Both the position numbers and the translations under genes were made by a program. The notes beneath the pieces were generated by a model. That model had not been told where the DNA came from, made no database searches, and saw only the letters and a list, made by a program, of their open reading frames with translations. From Sphingosinicella sp942492965 (GTDB lineage: Bacteria; Pseudomonadota; Alphaproteobacteria; Sphingomonadales; Sphingomonadaceae): a stretch of DNA of 64,000 nt. The stretch's first letter is position 1. Each line of letters begins with the position of its first letter. Shown here in pieces: positions 18,175 to 26,830 of the stretch. The stretch lies in contig OW818656.1 in assembly GCA_942492965.1 (NCBI GenBank), forward strand, positions 310,001-374,000, read 5' to 3'.

Positions 18175-18465
18175 CCAGCTACGACGGTTTCGGAACGGAA
18201 ATCCAAGAGGGACAACTGCCGATGAGGCAGGTCATCCTCGGTTCTGCCTGCTTTGACGCCCAAGGCATCGATTGGCCGCCGTCGCACGCGCTACATCTCC
18301 TCTAACCTGTCTCCCATGACACCCCGGTATTCCTGTACCTCGGGCCAACCCACGCGTTGCTACTTCGGTGAGCCTTTGAAAATTATCATCTGGAGGAGAT
18401 GCCGCCACTGACAGCATCGCACCGATTGCAGGTTTATCACCCTCAATTGCCAAACGTCTCGCGTG
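18175..18465. other. Intergenic region between CoA ligase and alpha/beta hydrolase
   Basis: About 290 bases without a convincing gene. The only structure seen is an inverted repeat AGGCAG (18225-18230) / CTGCCT (18244-18249) with a 13-base loop, which shares the GGCAGGT word with the palindromes at 26831-26857. No clear promoter or terminator was recognised. Confidence 0.5.
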
Positions 18466-19392
18466 CTACCCGGCGACAGGTACAACGCTATCGATCCATC
18501 GCACGATCCGGTTCCAAAGGGCGACCCGACAGGATGCGCTGTTGTGCGCGTGCCTCGCGCCTTCGATCATAAGCAGCGTTACATCCTTGCTGCGGTGATA
18601 GAAGGAAGGTTCGGCGTGGGGTTCCGGCGACACGTCCGTCTCCCCGAAAAGCAGAAGAACCGGGACCTCTATCTTTGCTGCAGCCACAACAGTGCGCCCT
18701 GGGATCAGCGCTTCCGCCACGCCATTCGGCATGGGCACGCGGCCGGTTTCCTCCGCCTCGATGACGGCGATCGGCACATCGTCGGAATAGAAGCGTGTGC
18801 GCTGTGCCAATGGGCTCGTCTGGTTATATCCATTGCCAGCATATTCCCGCGCACGCAGCCGCACGCCGGTTTCGGGATCGACCGCGCCAACGATATAGCG
18901 GCATGAATAGCCCAATATGCCGATAGCATCGCAGCAGCGATGCTCGCCCTGCGCCAAGGTCATGATACAGCCGCCAAGCGAATGGCCGATCCCCACGATG
19001 ACCGCCTCGACCGCTGCCAATGAAGGGTGCAGAGCGCCGGTTCGGGCCCGTTCGCGCAATTGCCGCACGACTTCGGCCAATGCACTGGCCGACCGGTCAA
19101 GCGTCACCGCATGCCCGTCTTCCGGGATCGTGCTTTCGCCGGTGCCGAGATTATCGATGGTGATCGGGATGAGGCCTCGCCCGGCAAGGCTCATCGCAGA
19201 GCTGTAGTCACGGTACCCGTCGAGTTCGAGGTCGTAGTAGCGCCGGGTGAAACCGCCGCCGGGCACGAGCAACACCAGCCGATCCCCGCTTACCGGCGCC
19301 TCGGGCAGGAAGAGCGTGGCCGAAATCCGGGCGGGCTGACCCAGGCCGGCCGCCTCGGTCACATCGAATTCAGCCGCATGTCTGGACGGCAT
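18466..19392 (-). CDS. Alpha/beta-fold hydrolase (308 aa)
   Basis: Serine hydrolase of the alpha/beta superfamily. The oxyanion strand LVLLVPGGGFTRRYYDLE precedes the nucleophile elbow GIGHSLGG; the acid is in LLFGETDVSPEP, and the base histidine is in EGARHAHNSAS. A mid-domain rich in charged residues probably forms the lid. No signal peptide is seen, so it is cytoplasmic. Ester, lactone or thioester hydrolysis is possible. It begins 5 bases after the stop of the P450 gene (transcription goes from P450 to hydrolase), a spacing that suggests the hydrolase acts on the hydroxylated or Baeyer-Villiger-like product of that pathway. Confidence 0.88.
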   Translation of the reverse strand: MPSRHAAEFDVTEAAGLGQPARISATLFLPEAPVSGDRLVLLVPGGGFTRRYYDLELDGYRDYSSAMSLAGRGLIPITIDNLGTGESTIPEDGHAVTLDRSASALAEVVRQLRERARTGALHPSLAAVEAVIVGIGHSLGGCIMTLAQGEHRCCDAIGILGYSCRYIVGAVDPETGVRLRAREYAGNGYNQTSPLAQRTRFYSDDVPIAVIEAEETGRVPMPNGVAEALIPGRTVVAAAKIEVPVLLLFGETDVSPEPHAEPSFYHRSKDVTLLMIEGARHAHNSASCRVALWNRIVRWIDSVVPVAG

Positions 19393-19397
19393 GGCTG

Positions 19398-20636
19398 CTA
19401 CCAGACGAGCGGCAGTTCTTTCATACCCATCACGCCGCCGCCGAGCGTCTCAAACCTGGTACCCGGCTTGACGGCGAATTCTGGAATGCGCTTCAACCAT
19501 TCATCGATTGCCACCTGAACTTCGCGGCGGGCAAGGTGAGAGCCGAGACAGCGATGCGGCCCGAACGAGAACGCATTGTGGCGGTTTGGACTGCGAGTCA
19601 GGTCGATAACTTCCGGATTCTCGAACTCTTCAGGGTCGCTGGTCGAAAGCAGGGTCGATCCGGCAACCATGTCACCCTTCTTCATGGGCACCCCGAACAT
19701 CGTCGTGTCCTCGGTCACGATCCTGCCAGTCGTGACCACCGGAAACGCACGGAACAGCTCCTCGACCGCATCGGGGATCATCGAGGGATCCTCCCGCAAG
19801 CGTTTCTGCTCATGCGGATTTTCCGCGAGGTATCGGAAATGGTAGGACAATGAACTGACGACCGTATCGAGACCGCCGATGAACAGAAGAAAAACGGTGC
19901 CCATCACCTCGTCATCCGTGAAAGGCCGGTCGCCCACTTTAAAGCCCAAGACTTCCGTGACCAGCGTACCGGGCTTCGGATTTTCGCGATGCACGGCGAT
20001 TTCCTGAACGAGGAACTCCTTCACCTCGGCCATTGCCTTGCCGCGCATCTGACGATCATGCACGATCATGTCTGCCCAGGCGCGGAATTTGTCGAGTTCA
20101 TCATCCGCCATGCCCATCAGCTCAAGGAAGATGCGCACCGGCATCTGCTCACCGAATGCCCGGATGAACTCGCACTCACCTTTGCCCTTGAACCCGTCGA
20201 TCAGTTCCGCTGCCATCTCCCTCATACGGGGCTCCAGAACATTGATCCGGCTGGGCGAAAGCAAGGGGTTAAGCGGTGCACGAAACTGGGAATGTTCGGG
20301 CGGATCGACTTCGAGGGGGATCAGCTTCCAGCTTTCACCCATCGCATAGCTGCGCGGTTCGGCCGAGCTGAACAGATCGGTCTGCTGCAGCATCTTCCGG
20401 ATATCTTCCGCGCGTGTCAGCACCCAGGCGCCCTTACCATCGCCGCCCCGATCCTGATGGCTAAGCGGTGAAAAGAACACGCTGGGACCCTTATGAAATT
20501 CGGCGATCTGCGCATGCGGGCACGGGCCGAGACCGGTTCGGAAATCAAGGAAACGAATCAGTTCGGCGGGCACGTGGTCCGGCACATTCCAGTTGCCAGA
20601 CCGCTGCGGATCATCATGTGTCATCGGGGCACTCAT
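19398..20636 (-). CDS. Cytochrome P450, P450cam (CYP101)-like (412 aa)
   Basis: Soluble class I P450. The I-helix is FIGGLDTVVSSLS (GGLDT 254-258), the K-helix is EELFR (292-296), and the heme loop is FSFGPHRCLG with Cys363. The end KELPLVW matches the end of the P450 at 11965 and P450cam. ATG 20636 (MSAPMTH) is chosen over an upstream start at 20660 because GGGAGAGG lies 5 bases before it. It is the first gene of the unit P450, hydrolase. It is transcribed away from the MaoC-type dehydratase, and the divergent region holds two copies of the 18-base motif. Substrate unknown; the ferredoxin at 25500 is a likely redox partner. Confidence 0.94.
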   Translation of the reverse strand: MSAPMTHDDPQRSGNWNVPDHVPAELIRFLDFRTGLGPCPHAQIAEFHKGPSVFFSPLSHQDRGGDGKGAWVLTRAEDIRKMLQQTDLFSSAEPRSYAMGESWKLIPLEVDPPEHSQFRAPLNPLLSPSRINVLEPRMREMAAELIDGFKGKGECEFIRAFGEQMPVRIFLELMGMADDELDKFRAWADMIVHDRQMRGKAMAEVKEFLVQEIAVHRENPKPGTLVTEVLGFKVGDRPFTDDEVMGTVFLLFIGGLDTVVSSLSYHFRYLAENPHEQKRLREDPSMIPDAVEELFRAFPVVTTGRIVTEDTTMFGVPMKKGDMVAGSTLLSTSDPEEFENPEVIDLTRSPNRHNAFSFGPHRCLGSHLARREVQVAIDEWLKRIPEFAVKPGTRFETLGGGVMGMKELPLVW

Positions 20637-20717
20637 CGAAACCTCTCCCAAAGCCGCCATGGAGCCACCACGTCCTTCCCGAGTCGGACAATCGGATCAA
20701 CGGCATCGACACGTTAC

Positions 20718-20735
20718 TGATGGTTCGCCAGTTTT
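20718..20735 (+). promoter_or_regulatory. Shared 18-base motif, copy 3 (upstream of P450)
   Basis: Reads TGATGGTTCGCCAGTTTT, 82 bases upstream of the P450 start at 20636. This distance is close to that of copy 1 from the amidohydrolase start (77 bases). Confidence 0.6.
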
Positions 20736-20848
20736 CAAGTGTTCGTCGATCCAGTACAACTTGGTGGCCTGAAAGCGAAAATCGAAAACATACAAAAACG
20801 ATATACAGCAGCACCTTATTGACGTTTCATGATTGTCCATCACACTCA

Positions 20849-20864
20849 GGATCGTTCCCGATCC
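20849..20864. repeat. Palindrome GGATCG-TTCC-CGATCC
   Basis: Perfect 6-base arms with a 4-base spacer in the divergent promoter region, 26 bases upstream of the TTGACA element. It could be an activator or repressor site, for example for the LysR protein encoded at 22297. Confidence 0.45.
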
Positions 20865-20889
20865 GAAAATAAACCAGCCCGACTCATAG

Positions 20890-20918
20890 TTGACATTCCT
20901 TCAGTTTTTGGCAGAATC
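20890..20918 (+). promoter_or_regulatory. Sigma-70-like promoter for the MaoC dehydratase operon
   Basis: TTGACA (20890-20895), a 17-base spacer and AGAATC (20913-20918), 80 bases before the start at 20999. Copy 4 of the 18-base motif overlaps the -35 box and the spacer, the position expected of a repressor operator. Confidence 0.6.
20891..20908 (+). promoter_or_regulatory. Shared 18-base motif, copy 4 (overlaps -35 box)
   Basis: Reads TGACATTCCTTCAGTTTT. It lies within the promoter at 20890-20918, so binding should block RNA polymerase. Confidence 0.55.
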
Positions 20919-20998
20919 ATAGAGGTCGTCCGAACATGCGAACAACCGCATCGCGCATTCGCACTTGGCATGGCGGCGACCGGGGTATCGGAGAGGCA

Positions 20999-22234
20999 AT
21001 GGCTGAAGCAGACCCATCCGTCGGGCGGATAACTGATGAGGATATCGAGCGCGCACGCCGTCAGATCGGCATGCCGAAGTTCGCATACAACAAGCCATAC
21101 AACATCTATGCCTCGCCCGACACCATGCGCCATTTTGCCTTCGCCTGCGGCGACGACAATCCCCTGTTCAACGATCGCGCCTATGGCCGATCGACACGCT
21201 GGGGCGATCAGATCGCCTTCCCGCTTTTCCTGCACAGCACCGGCACGAACCTCACGCCGAGGCCGGGGGGCGAGCTCAAGGAACTGTTCAAGGGGCTTTT
21301 CCGTGGCGTCGGCAAATATTATACTGGCGTCGACTGGACATGGTGGCAGCCGCTCTATCCCGACCAGCAGGTGTTCGTCGAACGGGTGACGTCGAACATC
21401 GCGGTGAAGGAATCCTCGTCGTTCAGCGGCGGCCGCACCGTCACGGAGACCTATTCCGACCTTTATGTCGATTTCGGCGGCGTCCCGGTCGGCCGGCGCG
21501 AAGAGCACTACCTCTCTGCGGAACGCGACGGCACCAAGAAAAGCGGCAAATATGCCGACATAAGCCGGCATAGCTATACCGCTGAAGACATTGCCAGAAT
21601 CGACGAGGTCTATGCCGCCGAAATTCGACGGGGTGCTGAAAAGCGCTTCTGGGAAGATATCGAGGTGGGCGAGAAACTCACACCCGTCGCCAAGGGTCCG
21701 CTGACGATGGTCGACATCATCTCCATGCATATGGGGCTGGGCCTGTCTTCAAGTGGGATCGGGCCGCTCGGTCTCGCCTACAAGCAGCGCAAGAAGATGC
21801 CCGCCTTCTATGCCACCGATAGATTCGGCGTACCCGATGTCGTGCAGCGCGTGCACTGGGATCACGAACGGGCGCAGGAGCTGGGTTTACCGACGTCTTA
21901 CGACTACGGACAGATGCGGACCAGTTGGCTGATTCATCTCGTCACCAACTGGATGGGTGACGATGGCTGGCTATGGAAGCTCTCGTGCCAGTCGCGCGCC
22001 TTCAATTTCATGGGCGACACCACGATCTGCTCCGGCAAGGTGGTGGCCAAGCGCGAAGAGGGAATCCACCGCGTGGTCGATCTCGAGCTCGCGTCGGTCA
22101 ATCAACGCGGAGAGGATACGGCACCCGGAACCGCAACCGTGATCCTGCCAAGCCGCGATCAGGGACCGGTGGTGCTCCCGGCACCGGAGCAGGAAATGGC
22201 ACAAAGGGGCGCGAGAATGCGGCAGTCAGCATAG
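20999..22234 (+). CDS. MaoC/FAS1-like dehydratase, double hot-dog (411 aa)
   Basis: Two hot-dog halves. The first has MRHFAFACGDDNPLFND, the hydratase-type opening, and the second has PDVVQRVHWDHERAQELGLPTSYDYGQMRTSW, the active-site helix region. An N-terminal segment (ITDEDIERARRQIG) is typical of this long acyl-dehydratase group. The likely role is (R)-specific hydration of an enoyl-CoA, pairing with the MFE-2-like SDR at 25839. ATG 20999 (MAEADP) is preferred over ATG 20936 because GGAGAGG precedes it closely and the upstream 21 residues look non-conserved. It is the first gene of a plus-strand group through to the acyl-CoA dehydrogenase. Confidence 0.85.
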   Translation: MAEADPSVGRITDEDIERARRQIGMPKFAYNKPYNIYASPDTMRHFAFACGDDNPLFNDRAYGRSTRWGDQIAFPLFLHSTGTNLTPRPGGELKELFKGLFRGVGKYYTGVDWTWWQPLYPDQQVFVERVTSNIAVKESSSFSGGRTVTETYSDLYVDFGGVPVGRREEHYLSAERDGTKKSGKYADISRHSYTAEDIARIDEVYAAEIRRGAEKRFWEDIEVGEKLTPVAKGPLTMVDIISMHMGLGLSSSGIGPLGLAYKQRKKMPAFYATDRFGVPDVVQRVHWDHERAQELGLPTSYDYGQMRTSWLIHLVTNWMGDDGWLWKLSCQSRAFNFMGDTTICSGKVVAKREEGIHRVVDLELASVNQRGEDTAPGTATVILPSRDQGPVVLPAPEQEMAQRGARMRQSA

Positions 22235-22296
22235 TATCGAGAAAACATAACGCCGAAAATATGGTGTAATTTCTAGATAATGGGGAGGCCAGTACC

Positions 22297-23280
22297 ATGA
22301 CAGAGAATACGGTGACGAACATGGCGGATGGACGCCAGGGCACCAGAAAAGATCAGGCTGAGGCCGTGATCAAGGATGGGGCGCCACAATTCAGCGTTGA
22401 GTATCTCCTGTTCTTCCGCGCAGTGGCCGATAACTTGAGCTTTACGAAAGCAGCCCGCGAGCTCAACATCGATCAATCCTGGCTTTCGCACAAAATCCGC
22501 CAGTTCGAGGAGATGTTGGGCATAACCCTGTTCATCCGCAACACCCGACATGTCGAACTGACGCCTGCGGGCCGGGTTCTAATCGAGCCCGTCCATCGCC
22601 TTTCGACGATAGTGAACGAAACCCGCGCAGTCACCGAGGCGCTGTATGAATCGATGAAAGGCGTCCTGCGCGTCGGTTGCCTGCCCTTCAGCTTCCCCGA
22701 TCCGCAGCGCACGCGGCTGATGGACGACTTCATCAAGCGTCATGCCAATATCCGGCTGCGGGTCGTCAGCGGGCCCACACCCACACTGCTCGACCAGCTC
22801 CGGCTCGGCAAGATCGACCTGGCGTTCGTGAGCGCACCGTTCGATGAAAAAGACCTCGACATGCTGCTAATGCGCGAAAACGAGTTCTGCTTCCTCATCC
22901 CCAAGAACCACATCCTGGCAACGAAGCAGCGAATCGAGAAGACCGATATCAGCGGCATGCAGTTGATCGTCCCCGCGCCGCACTATCACCCGGCAGCGTT
23001 CGATCTCTACTATCGCCCGCTGGCGGAGGCCGGTGCCAGCGTAGAATCGATCCCCGAATTCCAAAACGCGGCATCCTATGCGCGCGATCGGCTGATGCCC
23101 GTCGTCTGCACCCGTTATGCGGCCGAGCGCTACAACAATGAAAGCTTCGTTCAGAGGCCGGCAAGCTTTCTGCCGCCCTGCCGCAAATATCTGGTGCGGT
23201 TGAGCAACCGGCACACGCCATCGCAGCGGCTCATGTGGGAATTGGCTGAACGGTCGCTCGCGCTCAAGCAGGCAGCTTGA
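22297..23280 (+). CDS. LysR-family transcriptional regulator (327 aa)
   Basis: N-terminal winged helix-turn-helix: FFRAVADNLSFTKAARELNIDQSWLSHKIRQFEEMLGITLFIR, starting about residue 39. The effector-binding domain has the usual two subdomains (GVLRVGCLPFSFPD; DLAFVSAPFDEKDLDM). It has an unusual 35-residue N-terminal extension before the HTH. GGGGAGG is 8 bases before the ATG. Unlike most LysR genes it is not divergent from its target but lies inside the operon, so it may regulate the upstream promoter at 20890 or a distant one. The effector is presumably a pathway intermediate. Confidence 0.92.
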   Translation: MTENTVTNMADGRQGTRKDQAEAVIKDGAPQFSVEYLLFFRAVADNLSFTKAARELNIDQSWLSHKIRQFEEMLGITLFIRNTRHVELTPAGRVLIEPVHRLSTIVNETRAVTEALYESMKGVLRVGCLPFSFPDPQRTRLMDDFIKRHANIRLRVVSGPTPTLLDQLRLGKIDLAFVSAPFDEKDLDMLLMRENEFCFLIPKNHILATKQRIEKTDISGMQLIVPAPHYHPAAFDLYYRPLAEAGASVESIPEFQNAASYARDRLMPVVCTRYAAERYNNESFVQRPASFLPPCRKYLVRLSNRHTPSQRLMWELAERSLALKQAA

Positions 23281-23308
23281 TCGCGCGCGCGCACGTGAGG
23301 TAAGGACG

Positions 23309-24109
23309 TTGGACCTCGGCTTGGCTGGGAACGCCTATGTTGTGCTGGGCGGAACGCGCGGCATGGGGCGCGAAACCGTTCGCCTTCTCGCGGAGGAAGG
23401 CGCCAATGTCGCTGTCATCAGCCGAAATCCCGGCTCCGCACAGCCCGATTTCGAGCGCTTGGCTGCGGAACATGGCGTGGAGATCCTCGGCTTGCTTGCC
23501 GACGCGTCCCATTCCGGAGAGGTCGAAGCCGCGATCGGCTCAGCCATTCGTCATTTTGGCAGGTTGCATGGATGCGCGGTCACCAATCACTGGATGGGTC
23601 AATCCCGCGCGTTCGAGGCGGTCGAGGACGCCGAGTGGCACGACTATTTCCAGCACAGCCTGATGGGCGCCGTCCGCACCGCTCGCGCAGTGCTGCCCCA
23701 CATGGCGGAGAATGGCGGTGGCAACCTTGTTCTGACCAGCGCCTTTTCATCGCGCGCACCAAAGCCCTACATTCCGGCCTATGCAGCGTTCAAGGCAGCG
23801 CTGAACAATCTCGTCAAATCGCTGATGAAGGCCTACGGCCCCAGCGGTGTGCGCGTGAACGCGGTCGCCCCCGGTGCGATCCGCACCGGACGTTATGACG
23901 AGAGGCTCACGCAGTTGCACCGCGAGGCGTCGGACATCACCACGCAGGAGGCCGAAGCGATCATGCTCGAGCAGCTCGACATGAAGGTCGCACTGGAGCG
24001 TATAGGAGATCCCTCGGAAGTCGCGGAGCTTATCGTCTTTCTCCTCTCGGCGCGCGGCGGCTACATCAACGGCCTGATCGCCAACATCGATGGCGGGACG
24101 GACTTTTAG
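23309..24109 (+). CDS. SDR family oxidoreductase (266 aa, TTG start)
   Basis: Classical SDR with a slightly divergent nucleotide loop (LGGTRGMG instead of TGGxxGIG). The NAG motif is also altered: the corresponding segment reads CAVTNHWMGQS, so the usual Asn-Asn-Ala-Gly is replaced. The active site Ser is in LTSAFSS, and the YAAFK motif keeps Tyr and Lys. TTG 23309 is chosen because GAGGTAAGGA ends 2-6 bases before it; no ATG is available near the conserved start. The gene lies between the LysR and thiolase genes, so it probably oxidises a hydroxyacyl-CoA or related intermediate before thiolysis. Confidence 0.85.
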   Translation: MDLGLAGNAYVVLGGTRGMGRETVRLLAEEGANVAVISRNPGSAQPDFERLAAEHGVEILGLLADASHSGEVEAAIGSAIRHFGRLHGCAVTNHWMGQSRAFEAVEDAEWHDYFQHSLMGAVRTARAVLPHMAENGGGNLVLTSAFSSRAPKPYIPAYAAFKAALNNLVKSLMKAYGPSGVRVNAVAPGAIRTGRYDERLTQLHREASDITTQEAEAIMLEQLDMKVALERIGDPSEVAELIVFLLSARGGYINGLIANIDGGTDF

Positions 24110-24133
24110 CGCCTTTTGGCCGGGAGCATCAGT

Positions 24134-25345
24134 TTGAACCGAAGAGCTGCAATCATTTCGCCTTCGCGGACGCCGATCGGGCGCTTCCTTGGAACGCTGG
24201 CCCCCATGCCTGCTGAGGCACTGGCGGCGCACATCATCCACGCAGTGGTGGAACGGTCGGGAATCGATCCCGATCGGATCGAGGACGTGGTGTTCGCGCA
24301 AAGCTATGCCAACAGCGAAGCCCCCTGCATCGGTCGCTGGGCCGCGCTCGCGGCGGGCTTGCCGGTCGGTGTGCCGGGTATGCAGCTTGACCGGCGCTGC
24401 GGCGGCGGGCTGCAATCGATCGCCATGGCGGCGATGATGGTGCAGTCTAGCGCCTGCGATGTCGTCCTTGCGGGCGGCGTCGAGAGCATGAGCAACATCG
24501 AATATTACACGACCCACATGCGCGGCGGAGCAAGGGCCGGAAACGTACAGTTTTATGACAGGCTGGATCGCGGCCGCGAACGTTCGCAACCCGTCGAACG
24601 TTTCGGCGTGATTTCAGGCATGATCGAAACAGCGGAAAATCTGGCACGGGACTACAGCATCTCCCGCCAGGAAGCCGATGCCTTCGCGGCACGCAGTCAG
24701 CAGCGGGCGGCAACCGCGTGGAGGACTGGGCGTTTCGACGCCGAAGTCGCTCCCGTTCCGGTGCCGCAGCGCAAAGGTGATCCGATCCTGTTCGATCACG
24801 ACGAGGGAATCAGGGCGGACACAACCATCGAATCACTGGGGCAATTGCGCCCGATTGAAAAGGGCGGAACCGTCACCGCGGGCAACGCCAGCCAGCAGAA
24901 CGATGCCGCTGCCGCATGCCTTGTCGTCGCCGAGGACAAGCTGACCGAACTTGGCCTTGAGCCGATCGCTTTCTTCACCGGCTGGGCAGCACATGGCTGC
25001 GAGCCATCCCGGATGGGCATCGGACCGGTCGGCGCCGTGGCGCGCCTGTTTGCCAGGCAAAGGCTCGATTGGGGCGACATCGATCTGCTCGAGATCAATG
25101 AAGCCTTCGCGGTTCAGGTGCTCGCCTGCCTGAAGCAGTGGGGCCTTGATCTCACGGGCCCGTGGGAAGACAAGATCAACGTCAACGGATCTGGCATCTC
25201 GCTGGGCCACCCGATCGGCGCCACCGGGGTTCGGATCATGACGACCCTGCTCCATGAAATGGAACGCCAGGGTGCGAAACGCGGGCTCGAGACGATGTGT
25301 ATCGGCGGCGGCCAGGGCATCGCAGCGATCTTCGAGCGCCCCTGA
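24134..25345 (+). CDS. Thiolase family acyl-CoA acetyltransferase (403 aa, TTG start)
   Basis: Thiolase with all catalytic elements: nucleophile Cys89 in DRRCGGGLQS, the NEAFAVQ segment, His359 in GHPIGATG and Cys389 in MCIGGGQG. It cleaves a 3-ketoacyl-CoA with CoA to acetyl-CoA (or propionyl-CoA) and a shortened acyl-CoA. TTG 24134 is preferred over TTG 24116 because GGGAG precedes it by 6 bases and the translated sequence then starts directly at the conserved RAAIISPSRTPIGRF. It follows the SDR by 24 bases. Length is normal (about 390-400 aa). Confidence 0.93.
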   Translation: MNRRAAIISPSRTPIGRFLGTLAPMPAEALAAHIIHAVVERSGIDPDRIEDVVFAQSYANSEAPCIGRWAALAAGLPVGVPGMQLDRRCGGGLQSIAMAAMMVQSSACDVVLAGGVESMSNIEYYTTHMRGGARAGNVQFYDRLDRGRERSQPVERFGVISGMIETAENLARDYSISRQEADAFAARSQQRAATAWRTGRFDAEVAPVPVPQRKGDPILFDHDEGIRADTTIESLGQLRPIEKGGTVTAGNASQQNDAAAACLVVAEDKLTELGLEPIAFFTGWAAHGCEPSRMGIGPVGAVARLFARQRLDWGDIDLLEINEAFAVQVLACLKQWGLDLTGPWEDKINVNGSGISLGHPIGATGVRIMTTLLHEMERQGAKRGLETMCIGGGQGIAAIFERP

Positions 25346-25499
25346 GGGCACCGCTCAGTCCGTATCCCATATCGCTTCTAAGGCAGGTTTCACGATAGTC
25401 CGCCTGTTAGCGTAATGGTACGACATCGAACTGTGCAATATGCGCGAAAATAGAGGCTTGCCCCGGAAATCGCGGGTAAAGAGGAGCTTGCGTAGCGAC

Positions 25500-25820
25500 A
25501 TGGTAAAAATTGTCTTCAAGAAGGACGGCAAAGACGATCGCGCGGTCGAAGGTGACAGTGGTGTCAGCTTGATGGAAGTCGCGCTCGCCAATGATATCGG
25601 CGAAATTCTTGCTGACTGTGGCGGCGCGCTTTCCTGTGCCACCTGTCATGTCTACATCGCCGACGAATGGCGCGAGCGTGTTGGCGATCCTCATGACGAA
25701 GAACAGGCCATGCTCGAAATGGCGGTCGATCCGGACGAGCGCAGCCGTCTGTCCTGCCAGATCAAGATCGGACCGGAACTCGACGGGCTGCAGGTGATCC
25801 TGCCCAAATCGCAGCTGTAG
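25500..25820 (+). CDS. [2Fe-2S] ferredoxin, putidaredoxin/adrenodoxin type (106 aa)
   Basis: Electron carrier for P450s. Cysteines 40, 46, 49 and 86 (CGGALSCATCHVY and LSCQI) match the putidaredoxin pattern C-x5-C-x2-C-x36/37-C almost residue for residue, and PELDGLQV near the end is also conserved. ATG 25500 is chosen over an earlier in-frame start at 25440 because the sequence from VKIVFKKDG is the conserved family start. AAGAGGAG lies about 14 bases upstream. No ferredoxin reductase gene occurs in the window, so the reductase must be encoded elsewhere. The likely partners are the two P450cam-like proteins. Confidence 0.95.
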   Translation: MVKIVFKKDGKDDRAVEGDSGVSLMEVALANDIGEILADCGGALSCATCHVYIADEWRERVGDPHDEEQAMLEMAVDPDERSRLSCQIKIGPELDGLQVILPKSQL

Positions 25821-25838
25821 GGCAGAGGGCAAAAGCTC

Positions 25839-26750
25839 ATGGGTTTGCTTGACGGGAAAGTCGTGGCGGTCACCGGTGCCGGACGCGGGATCGGGCGCGG
25901 GATCGCGCTCGAATGCGCCGCTCAGGGCGCGAGCGTGGTGGTCAACGACTTCGGAGGGTCGCTTTCCGGCGAAGGTGCCGACAAGGGACCGGCGCAATCG
26001 GTCGTCGCGGAAATCATCGCGGCAGGCGGCAAGGCCGTTGCCAATCTTGCCAGCGTCGCTGATCCGCGAGGCGCCGAGAGCATCGTCGCGGATGCAGTGA
26101 CGGCGTTCGGTCGGATCGACGGGGTCGTCAACAATGCCGGGGTTTCGCGCGACGGGATGTTCCACAAGATGAGCGTCGAGAACTGGCAGGCGGTGATCGA
26201 CGTTCATCTGAACGGCTCCTTCTACCTTTCACGCGCCGCAGCGCCCTATTTCCGTGAACAGGAAGGTGGCGCCTTCGTCTTCATGACCTCGACTTCGGGC
26301 CTGATCGGCAATGTCGGGCAAGCCAACTACTCCGCTGCAAAGATGGCGCTGATAGGCCTGTCAAATTCAATCGCGCTCGACATGCAGCGCTATGGTGTGC
26401 GCTCAAACTGTGTAGCGCCCTTTGCCTGGAGCCGGATGACCGAGAGCATTCGGGCTGACACCCCCGAAGCCGTGGAACGCGTTGAGCGGCTTAAAACAAT
26501 GACCGCCGACAAGGTTGCGCCGATGGTTGCGTTCCTGTGCTCCGATGCAGCTAGCGAAGTAACCGGTCAGGTCCTTTGCGTACGCAAGAATGAAGTATTT
26601 CTTTTCCATCCCTCGCGTCCGGTAAGATCGCTTCACCGCTCCGAAGGCTGGACGAGCGAAACAATCGCACGCGAACTTCTGCCTGCGATCAGGCCCAGCC
26701 TCTCTCCCCTTCAGGTTTCGACCGATGTCTTTGCCTGGGATCCGGTCTGA
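25839..26750 (+). CDS. MFE-2-like SDR, (3R)-hydroxyacyl-CoA dehydrogenase type (303 aa)
   Basis: SDR with TGAGRGIGRG, NNAGVSRDGMFHKM, the active site Ser in MTSTSGLIGNVGQANYSAAK (Tyr, Lys), and SNCVAPFAWSRM. The last 55 residues after the usual SDR end (CVRKNEVFLFHPSRPVRS, then a GWTSETIAR helix) are not a frameshift artefact. The same extension is typical of SDRs resembling the dehydrogenase unit of peroxisomal multifunctional enzyme 2. Its expected role is oxidation of (3R)-hydroxyacyl-CoA in beta-oxidation of a branched or ring-bearing side chain. AGAGGG lies upstream of ATG 25839. It follows the ferredoxin by 18 bases. Confidence 0.9.
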   Translation: MGLLDGKVVAVTGAGRGIGRGIALECAAQGASVVVNDFGGSLSGEGADKGPAQSVVAEIIAAGGKAVANLASVADPRGAESIVADAVTAFGRIDGVVNNAGVSRDGMFHKMSVENWQAVIDVHLNGSFYLSRAAAPYFREQEGGAFVFMTSTSGLIGNVGQANYSAAKMALIGLSNSIALDMQRYGVRSNCVAPFAWSRMTESIRADTPEAVERVERLKTMTADKVAPMVAFLCSDAASEVTGQVLCVRKNEVFLFHPSRPVRSLHRSEGWTSETIARELLPAIRPSLSPLQVSTDVFAWDPV

Positions 26751-26830
26751 CTTCTTTGGGCTCAGACCAGCCGGAAATCAGTGCGGCAGGTCGGATCAAA
26801 CGTCCTGAATGGCACACAAATCCGATTGGG

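Larger units (their letters stand above)
20637..20998. other. Divergent promoter region, P450 / MaoC dehydratase
   Basis: About 360 non-coding bases between divergent genes. It contains two copies of the 18-base motif (20718-20735, 20891-20908), the palindrome GGATCG-TTCC-CGATCC (20849-20864) and a good sigma-70-type promoter facing the dehydratase (20890-20918). The middle part (20750-20830) is AT-rich compared with the surroundings. Confidence 0.75.

Noticed and set aside
18232..18453. 73-codon minus-strand open frame in the gap before the CoA ligase
   Set aside because: No recognisable motif and no start signal.
26560..26750. Suspected frameshift at the end of the SDR at 25839
   Set aside because: The unusual tail (VRKNEVFLFHPSRPVRS and a following GWTSETIAR helix) matches the known extension of MFE-2-like dehydrogenases, so the frame is intact.
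26744..26768. Stem GGTCTGA / TCAGACC after the SDR at 25839 as a terminator
   Set aside because: Seven-base arms but an 11-base loop and no T-run; too weak to call a terminator.
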